Counted from the first letter of the stretch, positions 27,004 to 37,039 are shown. The stretch is 44,725 nucleotides of DNA from Clostridium sp. Cult3 (GCF_021655115.1 NZ_PPXY01000043.1:1-44725), one strand, 5' to 3'. Made by a program: numbers and translations. The notes: a model not told the origin generated them from the sequence alone.

Positions 27004-28611
27004 CTATTTCTTTAGCAACTTTAGTCTTACCAATCTACTAGCTATCTTGTCCCCATTGGGAAGTAACTTGAAATCTTCATAGGTTAAAGAGCCTATTGCT
27101 ACCAGTAGTATAAAGTAAATTATAGCTGCAATGACTATAGCAACTATAGTAGCCAATCTACTACCAATAACATTTATAAAGCCCACATGAATCAGTTTTG
27201 CTACCAAGGCCATTATTGCAGATGCAAAGAAGGGCTTAACGAATATATCTACAATATCCAATTTTAGTCTAGTATACTTGCGAACAGCTATTAAGTCAAG
27301 TAATGAAGCTATAAAATAGGCTGTTACAGTAGATATAGCTGCACCTTTTACATTGACAGTTCTAATTCCCGTTAAAGTATAGGTTAAAAACACCTTAAAG
27401 GCTGCTCCTATAGCTAAGTTGGCTACCGGGACAATTGGTTTCCCTAAACCTTGTAAGATAGCTGTTAAAGATTGAACCAATGTTAAAAATATGACTCCAA
27501 AAGAAAGTATAGAAAGTATCCTTCCAGTACTTATTATTTCCTCTGGACTAAGTTTAAAATACAAAAGACCAATGATAGGTTCTGCCAATACAAATAATCC
27601 AAAAGCAGCAGGTAACCCAATAAGTAAAGTGATCCTCATTCCAGAGGAAGTGATATTTCTTATATCCCTATAGTCCTTCCTCGTATTAGCCATGGATATG
27701 GCGGGAACTAAGGATATAGACAAAGCCGTTGAAAAGATCAAAGGCAAATTTATTAAAGTTTGAGCATGGCCTGTTAACTGTCCATATAGTACATTGGCCT
27801 CCTCTTTGCTAAAACCAACTCTTTCCAATCGTTTAAATACCAATAATGTATCTATGGAATTCATTATTGGTACAATAGCTGCCCCAATAGTTATAGGGAT
27901 GGCTATAATTAGCAAATCCTTTACTATTGTATTTACCTTTTCTTCACTATCAGGACTATTCTTTAATTCCTCTCCTATTTCACCTCTTTTAGAGAAGTAT
28001 ATGATTGTCATAGTAATAGCACCAGCAACAGCCCCTATTGACCCGCCAAAGGATGCACCTCCTGCAGCTATAGGTAAACCCATATCTAACAGATAATAAG
28101 TTAATAGTAAGCCAGCAGCAACTCTAAAAAGTTGTTCTACAATTTGTGATAATGCTGTAGGAGTCATGGTCTGCCTGCCTTGAAAATATCCTCTAAAGGC
28201 TGACATAATGGGCACAAAAAATAGAGCTGGTACTAGGGCTATTAGAGCATAGTATGCATCTTCATTTCCCCATTTTCCAACTATGGTCCTTGCATTGGTA
28301 AATATGAATAGAGAAGTTAATAAACCAGCTATTAGCATCCCTAAGAATGCTACCCTAAATACTTTATGAGCCCCTCTATGGTCTCCCAAAGCTCTCTTTT
28401 CTGAAACTAGCTTGGCTATAGCTACTGGAAAGCCAGCTGTAGATATAGTCAATAACAATACATATAAAGGATAAGCAGTTTGGTAATATCCTATACCTTC
28501 ACTTCCCAATATATTGTTAAGGGGTATTCTATAAAAAGCCCCAAGTATTTTCACGATGCCCCCTGCTATACTTAAAATAGCTGCCCCTTTTAAAAAATTA
28601 TCTTTACTCAT
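27004..28611 (-). CDS. spoVB: SpoVB/MurJ-family polysaccharide flippase
   Basis: This integral membrane protein of 535 residues has about 14 hydrophobic segments and belongs to the MOP/MVF superfamily. The N-terminal GAAILSIAGGIVKILGAFYRIPLNNILGSEGIGYYQ stretch is characteristic of SpoVB/YabM. It probably flips lipid-linked wall precursors; B. subtilis SpoVB is needed for spore cortex. ATG 28611 is preceded by GGGGGAAGAAG. The spoVT-spoVB-mazG order is conserved. An extended -10 promoter lies in the 120-base gap upstream. Confidence 0.94.
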   Translation of the reverse strand: MSKDNFLKGAAILSIAGGIVKILGAFYRIPLNNILGSEGIGYYQTAYPLYVLLLTISTAGFPVAIAKLVSEKRALGDHRGAHKVFRVAFLGMLIAGLLTSLFIFTNARTIVGKWGNEDAYYALIALVPALFFVPIMSAFRGYFQGRQTMTPTALSQIVEQLFRVAAGLLLTYYLLDMGLPIAAGGASFGGSIGAVAGAITMTIIYFSKRGEIGEELKNSPDSEEKVNTIVKDLLIIAIPITIGAAIVPIMNSIDTLLVFKRLERVGFSKEEANVLYGQLTGHAQTLINLPLIFSTALSISLVPAISMANTRKDYRDIRNITSSGMRITLLIGLPAAFGLFVLAEPIIGLLYFKLSPEEIISTGRILSILSFGVIFLTLVQSLTAILQGLGKPIVPVANLAIGAAFKVFLTYTLTGIRTVNVKGAAISTVTAYFIASLLDLIAVRKYTRLKLDIVDIFVKPFFASAIMALVAKLIHVGFINVIGSRLATIVAIVIAAIIYFILLVAIGSLTYEDFKLLPNGDKIASRLVRLKLLKK

Positions 28612-28648
28612 CACTTCTTCCCCCTATATATAGATTAAAACTAAACCC

Positions 28649-28657
28649 ATTATATCA
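28649..28657 (-). promoter_or_regulatory. Extended -10 promoter of spoVB-mazG
   Basis: On the minus strand TGATATAAT (TG-A-TATAAT; 28649-28657) lies about 38 bases before the spoVB start. The -35 region is poor (GTTATA-like), so the TG extension would compensate. Confidence 0.5.
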
Positions 28658-28689
28658 AAAATATACAGTTTATAACACTATATTATACC

Positions 28690-28730
28690 AATAAAAATTA
28701 ATATAGCCTACCATCTATTGGTAGGCATAC
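28690..28730 (-). terminator. Terminator after spoVT
   Basis: A stem of GCCTACC with GGTAGGC plus flanking pairs (28704-28712 with 28720-28728) and a seven-base loop lies just beyond the spoVT stop. AATTTTTA follows on the minus strand. Confidence 0.75.
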
Positions 28731-28732
28731 TT

Positions 28733-29284
28733 CTAACTTTCCATCTGTTTTGATAAAAAGGCAGCTGCAGTTTCTGCTAGTTTTATCTCTATATCTCCCA
28801 TGTCAGCACCATCATCTTTAGTTACTAAAATTACAGTGCCTATTGGATCTCCTTGCATGACTATAGGGGCTATTACCTGGGCTGTATATTCGTCATCACT
28901 GGTGTCCTCATAAAAGATCTTCATAGGTTTCATATTCTCTGCTGTCACATAAGTATTTCTAGACTCCATTATCTTTTCTAACTCTGGACTTATTCTTTTT
29001 TGAAGATATTCTTTTTTAGAACCACCTGCAATGGCGATTATAGTATCCCTATCTGAAATAATTGAAATATTATTGGTAGCTTCGTATAAAGACTCACAGT
29101 ATTCATTGGCAAATTCAGTTAGTTCTCCAATAGGAGAATACTTTTTAAGTATTACTTCTCCTTCTCTATCAGTAAATATCTCTAATGGATCTCCTTCTCT
29201 AATTCTCAAGGTTCTTCTAATTTCCTTAGGTATAACCACCCTACCTAGATCATCAATACGTCTAACTATTCCAGTAGCCTTCAT
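28733..29284 (-). CDS. spoVT: Stage V sporulation transcription regulator SpoVT
   Basis: This 183-residue protein has an N-terminal AbrB swapped-hairpin DNA-binding domain (MKATGIVRRIDDLGRVVIPKEIRRTLRIREGDPLEIF). The C-terminal GAF domain is about 56-180, with VILVTKDDGADMGDIEIKLAETAAAFL at its end. SpoVT is made in the forespore and adjusts sigma-G dependent genes. ATG is preceded by AAGGAGGG. It sits between prsA and spoVB with a terminator on each side, so it is an independent unit. I could not identify a confident sigma-G promoter in the ~100 bases upstream. Confidence 0.97.
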   Translation of the reverse strand: MKATGIVRRIDDLGRVVIPKEIRRTLRIREGDPLEIFTDREGEVILKKYSPIGELTEFANEYCESLYEATNNISIISDRDTIIAIAGGSKKEYLQKRISPELEKIMESRNTYVTAENMKPMKIFYEDTSDDEYTAQVIAPIVMQGDPIGTVILVTKDDGADMGDIEIKLAETAAAFLSKQMES

Positions 29285-29387
29285 TTTTTCCCTCCTTAAG
29301 AAATTTTGTTGTGTAATTATTATTTTACTAATAGGAATTATTTATACATATATGGTATATTTAAGTTAAAGTATTTGCATTAATTAG

Positions 29388-29421
29388 AAAAAACCTTTGT
29401 AGAAGTCCACAAAGGTTTTTT
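29388..29421. terminator. Strong terminator after prsA
   Basis: AAAAAACCTTTGT and ACAAAGGTTTTTT (29388-29400 with 29409-29421) flank an eight-base loop. T runs occur on both strands. It ends the glmU-prs-pth-mfd-prsA unit just past the prsA stop. Confidence 0.92.
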
Positions 29422-29422
29422 G

Positions 29423-30376
29423 TTATTTATCCTTTTTATCCTTATCATCATCCATATATATTTTCACTTTTGCCTTATCCCTTAAATTAGATATCTTTTC
29501 AATATACTTTTGATTTTTTAAAATAGGGATTATATCTTCCTTTAATTCTTCATAACTATCCTTTTTATCCTCTAATAATATGATATGATAACCAAATTCT
29601 GATTGAACCAAGTCACTGATTTCTCCTACCTCTAAAGAAAAAGCTACCTCTTCAAATTCTTTTACCATGCTGCCTCTGGTAAAATAACCTAGGTCCCCAC
29701 CTTGTACTGCAGAATTTGAATCTATAGATTCGGTAGCGGCTAAACTGTGAAAATCCTCACCCTTTCCAAGTTTTTCTAGCACCTTATTGCCATCTTCTTC
29801 TGTGGGAACTAAAATATGACTAGCTCTAACCTTTACCAGTGAGTCCTTATTCTTTTCATAATAATCCTCAATTTCCTTTTCTGATAAATCTGTTTTATCT
29901 AAAAAATCTTCTTTATGTTTTTCATATAATATTTCTTTTTTTAAATTATCTTCTATAAACTCTGGACTAAAATTATTATTTTCTAGAAACTCCTGGTATT
30001 TTTCTTCTCCACCTAAGGCATTGATGTAGTTTTCTACTCGTTCATTTACCTCTTCTTCCGTTACAACAATATTCATATCTTCTATTTCCTTAAAGATCAG
30101 CTTTTCTATTATAAGCTTTTCTAGTATGTTTTCTCTCAACAACTCCTCTATAGTCTTATTATCTTCCGTTTCTTGGGCTAATGCATCCTCACCAAATTGT
30201 TTTTTATACATGGTTTTAAAAATCTCAAATTCCATATCAAATTCCTCTTGGGTGATTACATCCCCATTCACTTTAGCCACAATGCCCTCTTCTTTTTTAC
30301 CACATCCTGTAATGACTAAAGACATTATACTAACCATTACCGCAATCATCAAAAATCTCTTTTTTAGCTTTAACAA
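29423..30376 (-). CDS. prsA: Peptidyl-prolyl isomerase lipoprotein, PrsA/SurA type
   Basis: This extracytoplasmic foldase helps secreted proteins fold. It has a lipoprotein signal peptide: basic KLKKR, a hydrophobic core, then the lipobox VITGC with Cys25 as the lipid-attachment site. A SurA-N-like helical region (30-170) is followed by the parvulin domain (VRASHILVPTEEDGNKVLEKL, GGDLGYFTRGSMVKEFEEVAF, EFGYHIILLEDKK), and an acidic/basic tail closes it. At 317 residues it fits PrsA. The start codon is TTG, about seven bases after GAGAGGATG. It follows mfd by 37 bases and shares its transcript. Confidence 0.92.
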   Translation of the reverse strand: MLKLKKRFLMIAVMVSIMSLVITGCGKKEEGIVAKVNGDVITQEEFDMEFEIFKTMYKKQFGEDALAQETEDNKTIEELLRENILEKLIIEKLIFKEIEDMNIVVTEEEVNERVENYINALGGEEKYQEFLENNNFSPEFIEDNLKKEILYEKHKEDFLDKTDLSEKEIEDYYEKNKDSLVKVRASHILVPTEEDGNKVLEKLGKGEDFHSLAATESIDSNSAVQGGDLGYFTRGSMVKEFEEVAFSLEVGEISDLVQSEFGYHIILLEDKKDSYEELKEDIIPILKNQKYIEKISNLRDKAKVKIYMDDDKDKKDK

Positions 30377-30413
30377 TTATAACATCCTCTCTAATAAGTA
30401 TACCTAACTAATA

Positions 30414-33400
30414 TTATATCTTATTTGTCTCCTTCTGAAAACCACTAATTTTTTCAATTAATCCTTTTAATTCAGCCAACATATTCCTTCTAAATCTATA
30501 TCTAAAGGAAGGATTATTGGATAAGTCAAAGGTAAGTCTCCTTCCATACTCTTCAGATAGATAATGAATCAAATCTGGCGATATATAGTCCATGGAACTA
30601 AACTCTAATACCAATTCACTCCCTGATTGATAAATATTATTAATATGACAAAGACTTGCATGATTCTTTATATAGGAAATATCTAATAGATTCTCAACTT
30701 CTCCAGGTATGTCTCCAAATCTATCTATTAATTCATCTACCAACTCCCTATAATCTTCTTGATTTTCAATGACAGCAATTTTTTTGTATATGTCTATCTT
30801 CTGTTCCTCATCTTCTATATAGGTTTGAGGGATATAACCATCTATATCTAAATCGATAGTCGTGTTAACTATATCCTCAATAGTTTCACCTTTTAACCTC
30901 TTTATTGTTTCATTTAAAAATTTCACGTAAAGGTCATAGCCTATAGCTTCAATATGGCCATGTTGTTCTACTCCTAGAAGGTTTCCTGCCCCTCTTATTT
31001 CTAAATCCCTCATAGCAATCTTAAAGCCAGATCCAAATTCTGTAAAATCCTTTATAGCCCTAAGTCTTTTTTCTGCTACTTCTGTCAAAACCTTGTCTTT
31101 TTCATAAGTTAAATACGCATAGGCCACTCTATTGGTCCTACCTACCCTACCTCTCAACTGATATAATTGAGACAAGCCCATCTTATCTGCATTATATATT
31201 ATTATGGTGTTTACATTGGGTATATCAAGACCTGTTTCGATGATAGTGGTGCTTACTAGAACATTGTACTCCTTAGCAATAAAACCCATCATTATCTTTT
31301 CTAATTCTCTTTCACTCATCTGTCCGTGTCCCACTGCTATATTAGCTTCTGGAACCAATTCCCCTAGTTTAATAGCCATTTTATCTATGGTTTCGACCCT
31401 GTTGTATACAAAATACACCTGGCCTCCCCGTTCTATTTCCTTCAATATGGCTTCACGTATCATCTGTTCGTTAAACTCCACTACATAGGTCTGTACCGGA
31501 TATCTTTCTTCTGGAGGTTCATCTATAATACTCATATCCCTAATACCTATAAGAGACATATGAAGGGTTCTAGGTATAGGTGTAGCCGTAAGGGTTAATA
31601 CATCTACATTTTCTCTTAACTTTTTCAATGTCTCCTTATGCTTAACTCCAAATCTTTGTTCTTCATCCACTACAAGCAAACCTAAATCCTTAAACATCAC
31701 ATCCTTAGATAATAGCCTATGGGTCCCCACTACTATATCCACAGTTCCCTTCCTAAGTCCATCGATGGTGTTTTTTTGATCTAATGCCGTTCTAAACCTA
31801 CTTAGCATAGCTATCTCCATGGGAAAGGTATCAAACCTTTCCACCATGGTGTTATAGTGCTGTTGAGCTAATATGGTAGTAGGTACCAAAAAAGCCACCT
31901 GTTTGCCATCCATCACAGCCTTAAATGCAGCTCTTAAAGCTACCTCTGTCTTCCCATAGCCTACATCTCCGCACAACAATCTATCCATGGGCCTTGGAGC
32001 CTCCATATCTCCTTTTATCTCTTCTATACTTCTCATCTGTGCCTCCGTCTCCTCATAGGGAAATAAATCCTCAAATTGTCTTTGCCACGGAGTATCTTTT
32101 GAAAAGGAGTATCCCTTTTGGCTTTCCCTTTTAGCATATAGCTCTAACAGATCTTTGGCCATATCTTCCACAGCCTTCTTTGCCCTTTGTTTAGTTCGGA
32201 CCCATTCTGAGCTACTAAGCTTGTTGATCTTTGGTTTAATGGAATCTGCCCCAATATATTTCTGGATTAAATTCATCTGATCAATAGGCACATATAATTT
32301 GTCATTCCCTCTATAGTTAATGGTCAAGTAATCCTTCTTAACTCCTTGGATATTCAATTGCTCAATTCCATCATAACGACCAATACCATGGTTTTCATGG
32401 ACAACGTAGTCTCCAATATTTAAATCGGAAAAGTTAATGGTGTCTCCTTTAGATTTTTTCCTAGACCTTTTAGCTCTTTCCTTATAGGTGCCATATATCT
32501 CCTCTTCAGAGATGATAGCAAATTTTATATTAGAATATTCAAAACCCCTAGTTATCCTCCCCGTCGTTATGAATACCTGACTAGACCTAATATCCCTATT
32601 AGAATCTTCTACATAACTACATTCTAAACCTAGATCTATTAAGTTTTCATACAATATTTTAGCCCTTTGTTCCGTGCCAGAAAGGATTATTACCTTGTAT
32701 CCCCTATATTTATAATGGTCTAGTTCCTCTTTCAATATTTCCATATTATTGTGGAAGGATTGCATAGATTTGGAAGAGAATTTTATTATGGACTTTGGAT
32801 TAAATAGAGGGTCTTGTTTTAGTAATCCAGTGTTGGTTATACATATCTTACTCTTTATATCCTTAACTAAATCCATATATTCATAAAGAATTTTTTCATG
32901 GCTAGACAATACTTCCCCTGCCTCAAGAACATAAGAGTATTTAAGCAAAAACTGTTCCTTGATGTTGTTGGTTCTTTCCTCAACTCTCTTTGGCTCGTCT
33001 ATCAATACCAAGCTATCTCTATTAAAATAATTTAGTATACTCGATAGATATTCTCTAGGTATATAGGGTGTGATCATATCCATATTGGAGATATGTAATT
33101 TTTGGCTGATTTCTTCTATATATCCATAAAATTTGTCTTCTATAGATAGCCTTTCCTTTGATCCTTCCTTTAATCTTCTAGTTCCCCTATTTATATCTTT
33201 TTTAATATTGCTAATAATATCATTCCTGTAGTCGTCTAAAATAAATACCTCTTTGATAGGGGCTATGAAAGTGGATTCTACCACTTCTAGCGATCTTTGG
33301 GTTCCTATGTCAAAGGATCTGATGGAATCTATCTCATCATCAAACAACTCAATTCTATAAGGGTTTTGAAAATTAGGTGAATAAAAATCCACTATCCCAC

Positions 33401-33932
33401 CTCTTATGCTAAATTGTCCTACACCTTCTACCATAGTTTCCCTTTCATAGCCACAGGATATAAGTCCTTGGATCAACAAATCTAATTCTACTTTATCTCC
33501 TTGTTTGATATTTATCATATGTTGCTTAAACAGCCCTGGATCTATAAGCTTGTTTAATATACTTTCTATAGAAGCAATAACTATTATTGATTCTCCTAAA
33601 ATTAATCTTGTTAGAACCTTTAGCCGTTGATTGTTAACCTCAGTGCTCAAAGCATCTACCTTATAAAATACTATTTCCCTATTAGGAAATAGTTCTACTC
33701 TGTTTTCATCAAAATTTTTAATATCCTCATAAATCCTTTTAGCTTTTTTATCATCATAAGTTATAATTAAAACCTGTTTATCTACATGTTGATTTAGAGC
33801 ATAAACCATATGCCCTAGATTATCATCTATTATGCCATGAGTAGATATGGGAGTTTTTTTGTCTTCAATATCCTTTATTAGTTTTTCATAAGAAGCCAAA
33901 TTCTTTAGAGGGTCTATAAACATATTTTGCAT
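30414..33932 (-). CDS. mfd: Transcription-repair coupling factor Mfd
   Basis: Mfd pushes stalled RNA polymerase off DNA lesions and recruits UvrA. The full-length 1172-residue protein has a UvrB-like N-terminal region (GGIVDFYSPNFQNPYRIELFDDEIDSIRSFD). The RNA polymerase interaction domain follows, with GDYVVHENHGIGRYDGIEQL. The SF2 translocase has GDVGYGKTEVALRAAF (motif I), DEEQRFG (motif II) and GRVGRTNR (motif VI), and the C-terminal autoinhibitory TRCF domain begins near DIDGYIPQTYIEDEEQKIDIYK. ATG has AAGGAG upstream. In B. subtilis fin lies between pth and mfd; here only a hairpin does. Confidence 0.98.
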   Translation of the reverse strand: MQNMFIDPLKNLASYEKLIKDIEDKKTPISTHGIIDDNLGHMVYALNQHVDKQVLIITYDDKKAKRIYEDIKNFDENRVELFPNREIVFYKVDALSTEVNNQRLKVLTRLILGESIIVIASIESILNKLIDPGLFKQHMINIKQGDKVELDLLIQGLISCGYERETMVEGVGQFSIRGGIVDFYSPNFQNPYRIELFDDEIDSIRSFDIGTQRSLEVVESTFIAPIKEVFILDDYRNDIISNIKKDINRGTRRLKEGSKERLSIEDKFYGYIEEISQKLHISNMDMITPYIPREYLSSILNYFNRDSLVLIDEPKRVEERTNNIKEQFLLKYSYVLEAGEVLSSHEKILYEYMDLVKDIKSKICITNTGLLKQDPLFNPKSIIKFSSKSMQSFHNNMEILKEELDHYKYRGYKVIILSGTEQRAKILYENLIDLGLECSYVEDSNRDIRSSQVFITTGRITRGFEYSNIKFAIISEEEIYGTYKERAKRSRKKSKGDTINFSDLNIGDYVVHENHGIGRYDGIEQLNIQGVKKDYLTINYRGNDKLYVPIDQMNLIQKYIGADSIKPKINKLSSSEWVRTKQRAKKAVEDMAKDLLELYAKRESQKGYSFSKDTPWQRQFEDLFPYEETEAQMRSIEEIKGDMEAPRPMDRLLCGDVGYGKTEVALRAAFKAVMDGKQVAFLVPTTILAQQHYNTMVERFDTFPMEIAMLSRFRTALDQKNTIDGLRKGTVDIVVGTHRLLSKDVMFKDLGLLVVDEEQRFGVKHKETLKKLRENVDVLTLTATPIPRTLHMSLIGIRDMSIIDEPPEERYPVQTYVVEFNEQMIREAILKEIERGGQVYFVYNRVETIDKMAIKLGELVPEANIAVGHGQMSERELEKIMMGFIAKEYNVLVSTTIIETGLDIPNVNTIIIYNADKMGLSQLYQLRGRVGRTNRVAYAYLTYEKDKVLTEVAEKRLRAIKDFTEFGSGFKIAMRDLEIRGAGNLLGVEQHGHIEAIGYDLYVKFLNETIKRLKGETIEDIVNTTIDLDIDGYIPQTYIEDEEQKIDIYKKIAVIENQEDYRELVDELIDRFGDIPGEVENLLDISYIKNHASLCHINNIYQSGSELVLEFSSMDYISPDLIHYLSEEYGRRLTFDLSNNPSFRYRFRRNMLAELKGLIEKISGFQKETNKI

Positions 33933-33959
33933 TTAACCAGCTCCTTAAACATGTACAGT

Positions 33960-33982
33960 AGCCCAGGATTTACTCCTGGGCT
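33960..33982. other. Strong hairpin between pth and mfd
   Basis: AGCCCAGGA and TCCTGGGCT (33960-33968 with 33974-33982) form a perfect nine-base-pair, GC-rich stem with a five-base loop. On the transcribed minus strand it is followed by ACTGTAC rather than T residues, so it is not a standard terminator. The plus-strand side has a T run, but nothing is transcribed there. It may be an mRNA processing or stability element. Confidence 0.6.
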
Positions 33983-33993
33983 CCCTTCTTTTT

Positions 33994-34551
33994 TCAGTTA
34001 AATTGATTCATCGCTTTATCGATATCATAGGCTATGATAGTCTCTGCTGCCATTGCCGCATCGAGTATAGCATCTTCTATATGAGCTATTTCCTCCTTTG
34101 CAAATCTACTTAAGACAAAGTCTGCCAACTCCTGGCCTTCTCTTTTTTTGCCTACACCAATTTTAATTCTAGGAAAATCATGACTGCCTAATTGGTATAT
34201 TATAGATTTCAATCCGTTGTGACCTCCATCACTACCTCTTTTTCTTACTCTTATGGTACCAAATTCTATATCGATGTCATCGACTATGATTATCATATTC
34301 TCTATTGACATTTTATAGTAATTGTATAAATCCAATACTGCCATGCCACTATTGTTCATATAAGTTTGAGGCTTTAGAAGTATGGCCTTTTCTCCTCCAA
34401 TAATACCTTCTCCATATATGGATTTGAATTTTATTTTATTTAATTTAATATTATTTCTATCTGCTAACAATTCTATAGTGCTAAAACCAACATTATGTCT
34501 TGTATCAGCATAGTTTCTACCCGGATTTCCTAAACCTATTACTGCAAACAA
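33994..34551 (-). CDS. pth: Peptidyl-tRNA hydrolase
   Basis: Pth cleaves peptidyl-tRNA released from stalled ribosomes (SpoVC in B. subtilis). The catalytic layout is clear: GLGNPGRNYADTRHNVGF with Asn9 and His19, QTYMNNSGMAV with the conserved Asn, VDDIDIEFGTIRVRKRGSDGGHNGLKSI, and PRIKIGVGK. I start it at TTG 34551, which has GAGGTG five bases upstream and gives MFAVIGLGNPG, matching the family's N terminus at about 185 residues. Extending to the upstream TTG adds eight unlikely residues and overlaps prs. It follows prs by 16 bases. Confidence 0.96.
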   Translation of the reverse strand: MFAVIGLGNPGRNYADTRHNVGFSTIELLADRNNIKLNKIKFKSIYGEGIIGGEKAILLKPQTYMNNSGMAVLDLYNYYKMSIENMIIIVDDIDIEFGTIRVRKRGSDGGHNGLKSIIYQLGSHDFPRIKIGVGKKREGQELADFVLSRFAKEEIAHIEDAILDAAMAAETIIAYDIDKAMNQFN

Positions 34552-34567
34552 TTTATCACCTCTTGTA

Positions 34568-35515
34568 CTAATCAAACAATATACTTACTGATTCATTGTC
34601 ATGGATTCTCCTAATCGCTTCAGCAAATATTGGTGCCACACTTACTATCTCTATCTTGTCAATTCTTTTATCTTCTTCTAAAGGTATAGTATCTGTAATT
34701 ACAAATTTTTCTATAACAGATTCCTCTATTCTCTTTACTGCTGGACCTGATAGAACTGGATGGGTAGCACAAGCATATACGGTTTTCGCCCCAAAGTTCT
34801 TTAGTACTTGAGCCGCCTTAGTAATAGTTCCTGCTGTATCTATTATATCATCTACTATTACAACATTTTTACCTTCAATATCTCCTATCACATTCATCAC
34901 TTCTGAAACGTTTGCTTTAGGCCTTCTCTTTTCGATAATTGCAATAGGTAAATCTAGTAGATTAGCAAAGTTTCTTGCCCTAGTTACACCGCCTAAATCC
35001 GGTGATACTATGACCGTTTCCCTATCTACAATACCCTTAAAATACTCTGCCAAAATAGGCACCCCAGATAGATGATCTACGGGTAAGTCAAAATATCCTT
35101 GAATTTGTCCTGCATGTAAATCCATACATACCACTCTATCTATCCCTGCTACCGTCAATAGATCTGCCACTAATTTTGCTGTTATAGGCTCTCTCGCTTT
35201 TGTCTTTCTATCCTGCCTTGCATAGCCATAGTAAGGAATTACTGCATTTATCCGACCAGCAGATGCTCTTTTAAAGGCATCTATCAATATTAAAAGTTCC
35301 ATTAGATTATTATTTACCGGCGTACAGGTAGGCTGAATAATAAATAGATCCGAACCTCTTACAGTTTCGTCTATGTTTACAAATATTTCTCCATCACTAA
35401 ACTTCCCGACTTCACAACAGCCATAAGGTACTCCCAGCTCCTTACATATGTCTTTTGCCAACTCCTTGTTGGCATTTCCTGAAAACACTTTGATATCGCC
35501 TCTACGTAAGTTCAT
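34568..35515 (-). CDS. prs: Ribose-phosphate pyrophosphokinase
   Basis: Prs makes PRPP from ribose 5-phosphate and ATP for nucleotide, His and Trp synthesis. The 315-residue protein has [45 protein letters not shown], the metal-binding [28 protein letters not shown], and the PRPP signature [14 protein letters not shown] is preceded by AGGAGG. It follows glmU by 19 bases, as in B. subtilis gcaD-prs. Confidence 0.98.
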   Translation of the reverse strand: MNLRRGDIKVFSGNANKELAKDICKELGVPYGCCEVGKFSDGEIFVNIDETVRGSDLFIIQPTCTPVNNNLMELLILIDAFKRASAGRINAVIPYYGYARQDRKTKAREPITAKLVADLLTVAGIDRVVCMDLHAGQIQGYFDLPVDHLSGVPILAEYFKGIVDRETVIVSPDLGGVTRARNFANLLDLPIAIIEKRRPKANVSEVMNVIGDIEGKNVVIVDDIIDTAGTITKAAQVLKNFGAKTVYACATHPVLSGPAVKRIEESVIEKFVITDTIPLEEDKRIDKIEIVSVAPIFAEAIRRIHDNESVSILFD

Positions 35516-35534
35516 TTTAAACTCCTCCTATAGT

Positions 35535-36920
35535 TTATTTGTCCTTTTTATAACCTTTTTTGTCTATCCAACCCTCTTTATTTACCTGTCTAGCTCTAGC
35601 AATAGATAGACTACCTTCAGATACATCTTCGGTAATAGTCGAACCAGCAGCCACATAGCCCCATGGTTTAACTACTACAGGTGCCACTAGATTGGCATTA
35701 CTTCCAATAAATGCATTATCCTCCACAGTAGATCTAAACTTCCTACGACCATTATAGTTTACAAATACCACACCACAACCAATGTTCACATTTTTCCCTA
35801 CATCTGCATCACCTATATAAGCTAGATGTCCAGCTTTAGAATTATCTCCAACTGTAGAATTCTTAACTTCTACAAAATTGCCTATTTTTATATTTTTACC
35901 TAAATGGCTATTAGGTCTAAGGTGGGCATAAGGCCCTATGTGACATCCTTCATCTACAGTACTTTCCGTAATAGTAGATGAGTATACTTCAACCCCATAT
36001 CCTATTTGGCTATTTTCTATCCTGCAGTTTTCTCCTATGATGCACCCTTCTCCTATGGTGGTGTTTCCTAGAAGTACAGTTCCAGGATATATTATGCTAT
36101 CTTTTCCTATACTAACTCCATCTTCTATATAGGTATTTTCTGGATTGATCAAAGTAGCTCCTTCCATCATATGCCTTCTATTAATTCTTTTCCTCATGAT
36201 TTGCTCACAATAGGCTAGCTGTACCCTGGAATTTATTCCATATATTTCAGTTGCTTCGTCTATAGTATAAGCCCCTACATTATAACCTTCTTCCTTTAGG
36301 ATTTTAATCACATCAGTTACATAATATTCACTCTGGGCATTATTATTATCAATTTTACTTAGAGCATATTTAAGTAGTTTCCCATTAAAACAGTATATGC
36401 CCGAATTTATTTCTTTTATGTTTAGCTCTTCTTGAGTTGCATCCTTGTGCTCAACTATTCCTAATATACAACCTTGTTTATCTCTAAGGATCCTTCCATA
36501 TCCTGTAGGATCGTCTAGATTGGCCGTTAAAACAGTACCATCATATCCATGACTCTTGTGGTACGCCATAAGGTCTTCTATAGTATTAGATCTTATCAAA
36601 GGAGTATCCCCGTATAATATTACTACATTATCATCATCTTGTATACAATCTATTGCCTGCATAACTGCATAACCAGTACCATAGGGATACCCTTCTCCTA
36701 TAGGTTGAGTCTTGAATATTATATCTGAGTCCTCAAACTCCTCTTTGACTTTATCTCCACCATGGCCTATTATTATGTAGTTTTTATCTACATGAGCATT
36801 CTTACTAGCGCGTATTACATATTCTAATATAGGCTTTCCGCATATCTTATGTAATACTTTGGGCTTATTGGATTTCATCCTGGTTCCTTCTCCTGCTGCC
36901 AGTATTATAGAAACATTCAT
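35535..36920 (-). CDS. glmU: Bifunctional GlmU: GlcN-1-P acetyltransferase and UDP-GlcNAc pyrophosphorylase
   Basis: GlmU acetylates glucosamine 1-phosphate and joins it to UTP, giving UDP-GlcNAc for peptidoglycan. The N-terminal uridyltransferase domain (1-225) starts with the signature LAAGEGTRMKSNKPKVLHKI (7-26) and has ILYGDTPLI. The C-terminal left-handed beta helix (250-440) shows hexapeptide repeats (IGKDSIIYPGTVLLGNTTIGEGCIIG) and the acetyltransferase region GHLAYIGDADVGKNVNIGCG. The 461-residue length is typical. ATG has CGAGGTG upstream. It heads the glmU-prs-pth-mfd-prsA unit, with a promoter ~40 bases upstream. Confidence 0.98.
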   Translation of the reverse strand: MNVSIILAAGEGTRMKSNKPKVLHKICGKPILEYVIRASKNAHVDKNYIIIGHGGDKVKEEFEDSDIIFKTQPIGEGYPYGTGYAVMQAIDCIQDDDNVVILYGDTPLIRSNTIEDLMAYHKSHGYDGTVLTANLDDPTGYGRILRDKQGCILGIVEHKDATQEELNIKEINSGIYCFNGKLLKYALSKIDNNNAQSEYYVTDVIKILKEEGYNVGAYTIDEATEIYGINSRVQLAYCEQIMRKRINRRHMMEGATLINPENTYIEDGVSIGKDSIIYPGTVLLGNTTIGEGCIIGENCRIENSQIGYGVEVYSSTITESTVDEGCHIGPYAHLRPNSHLGKNIKIGNFVEVKNSTVGDNSKAGHLAYIGDADVGKNVNIGCGVVFVNYNGRRKFRSTVEDNAFIGSNANLVAPVVVKPWGYVAAGSTITEDVSEGSLSIARARQVNKEGWIDKKGYKKDK

Positions 36921-36957
36921 ATTAACACCTCGTTTTTTAATTATCTATCCAAATAAT

Positions 36958-36986
36958 ATTTTAACCTATTTAGCTTATATGTCCAA
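36958..36986 (-). promoter_or_regulatory. Promoter of glmU operon
   Basis: On the minus strand, TTGGAC (36981-36986), a 17-base spacer and TAAAAT (36958-36963) lie between the spoVG terminator and glmU. Confidence 0.7.
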
Positions 36987-37039
36987 TGATAAAATAAAAC
37001 TTTTATTGAAAATATTATTTAGATAGATAATATATAAGT

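Noticed and set aside
33960-33995. Plus-strand terminator reading of the pth-mfd hairpin
   Set aside because: A T run follows on the plus strand, but no plus-strand gene lies upstream, so termination there would have no purpose.
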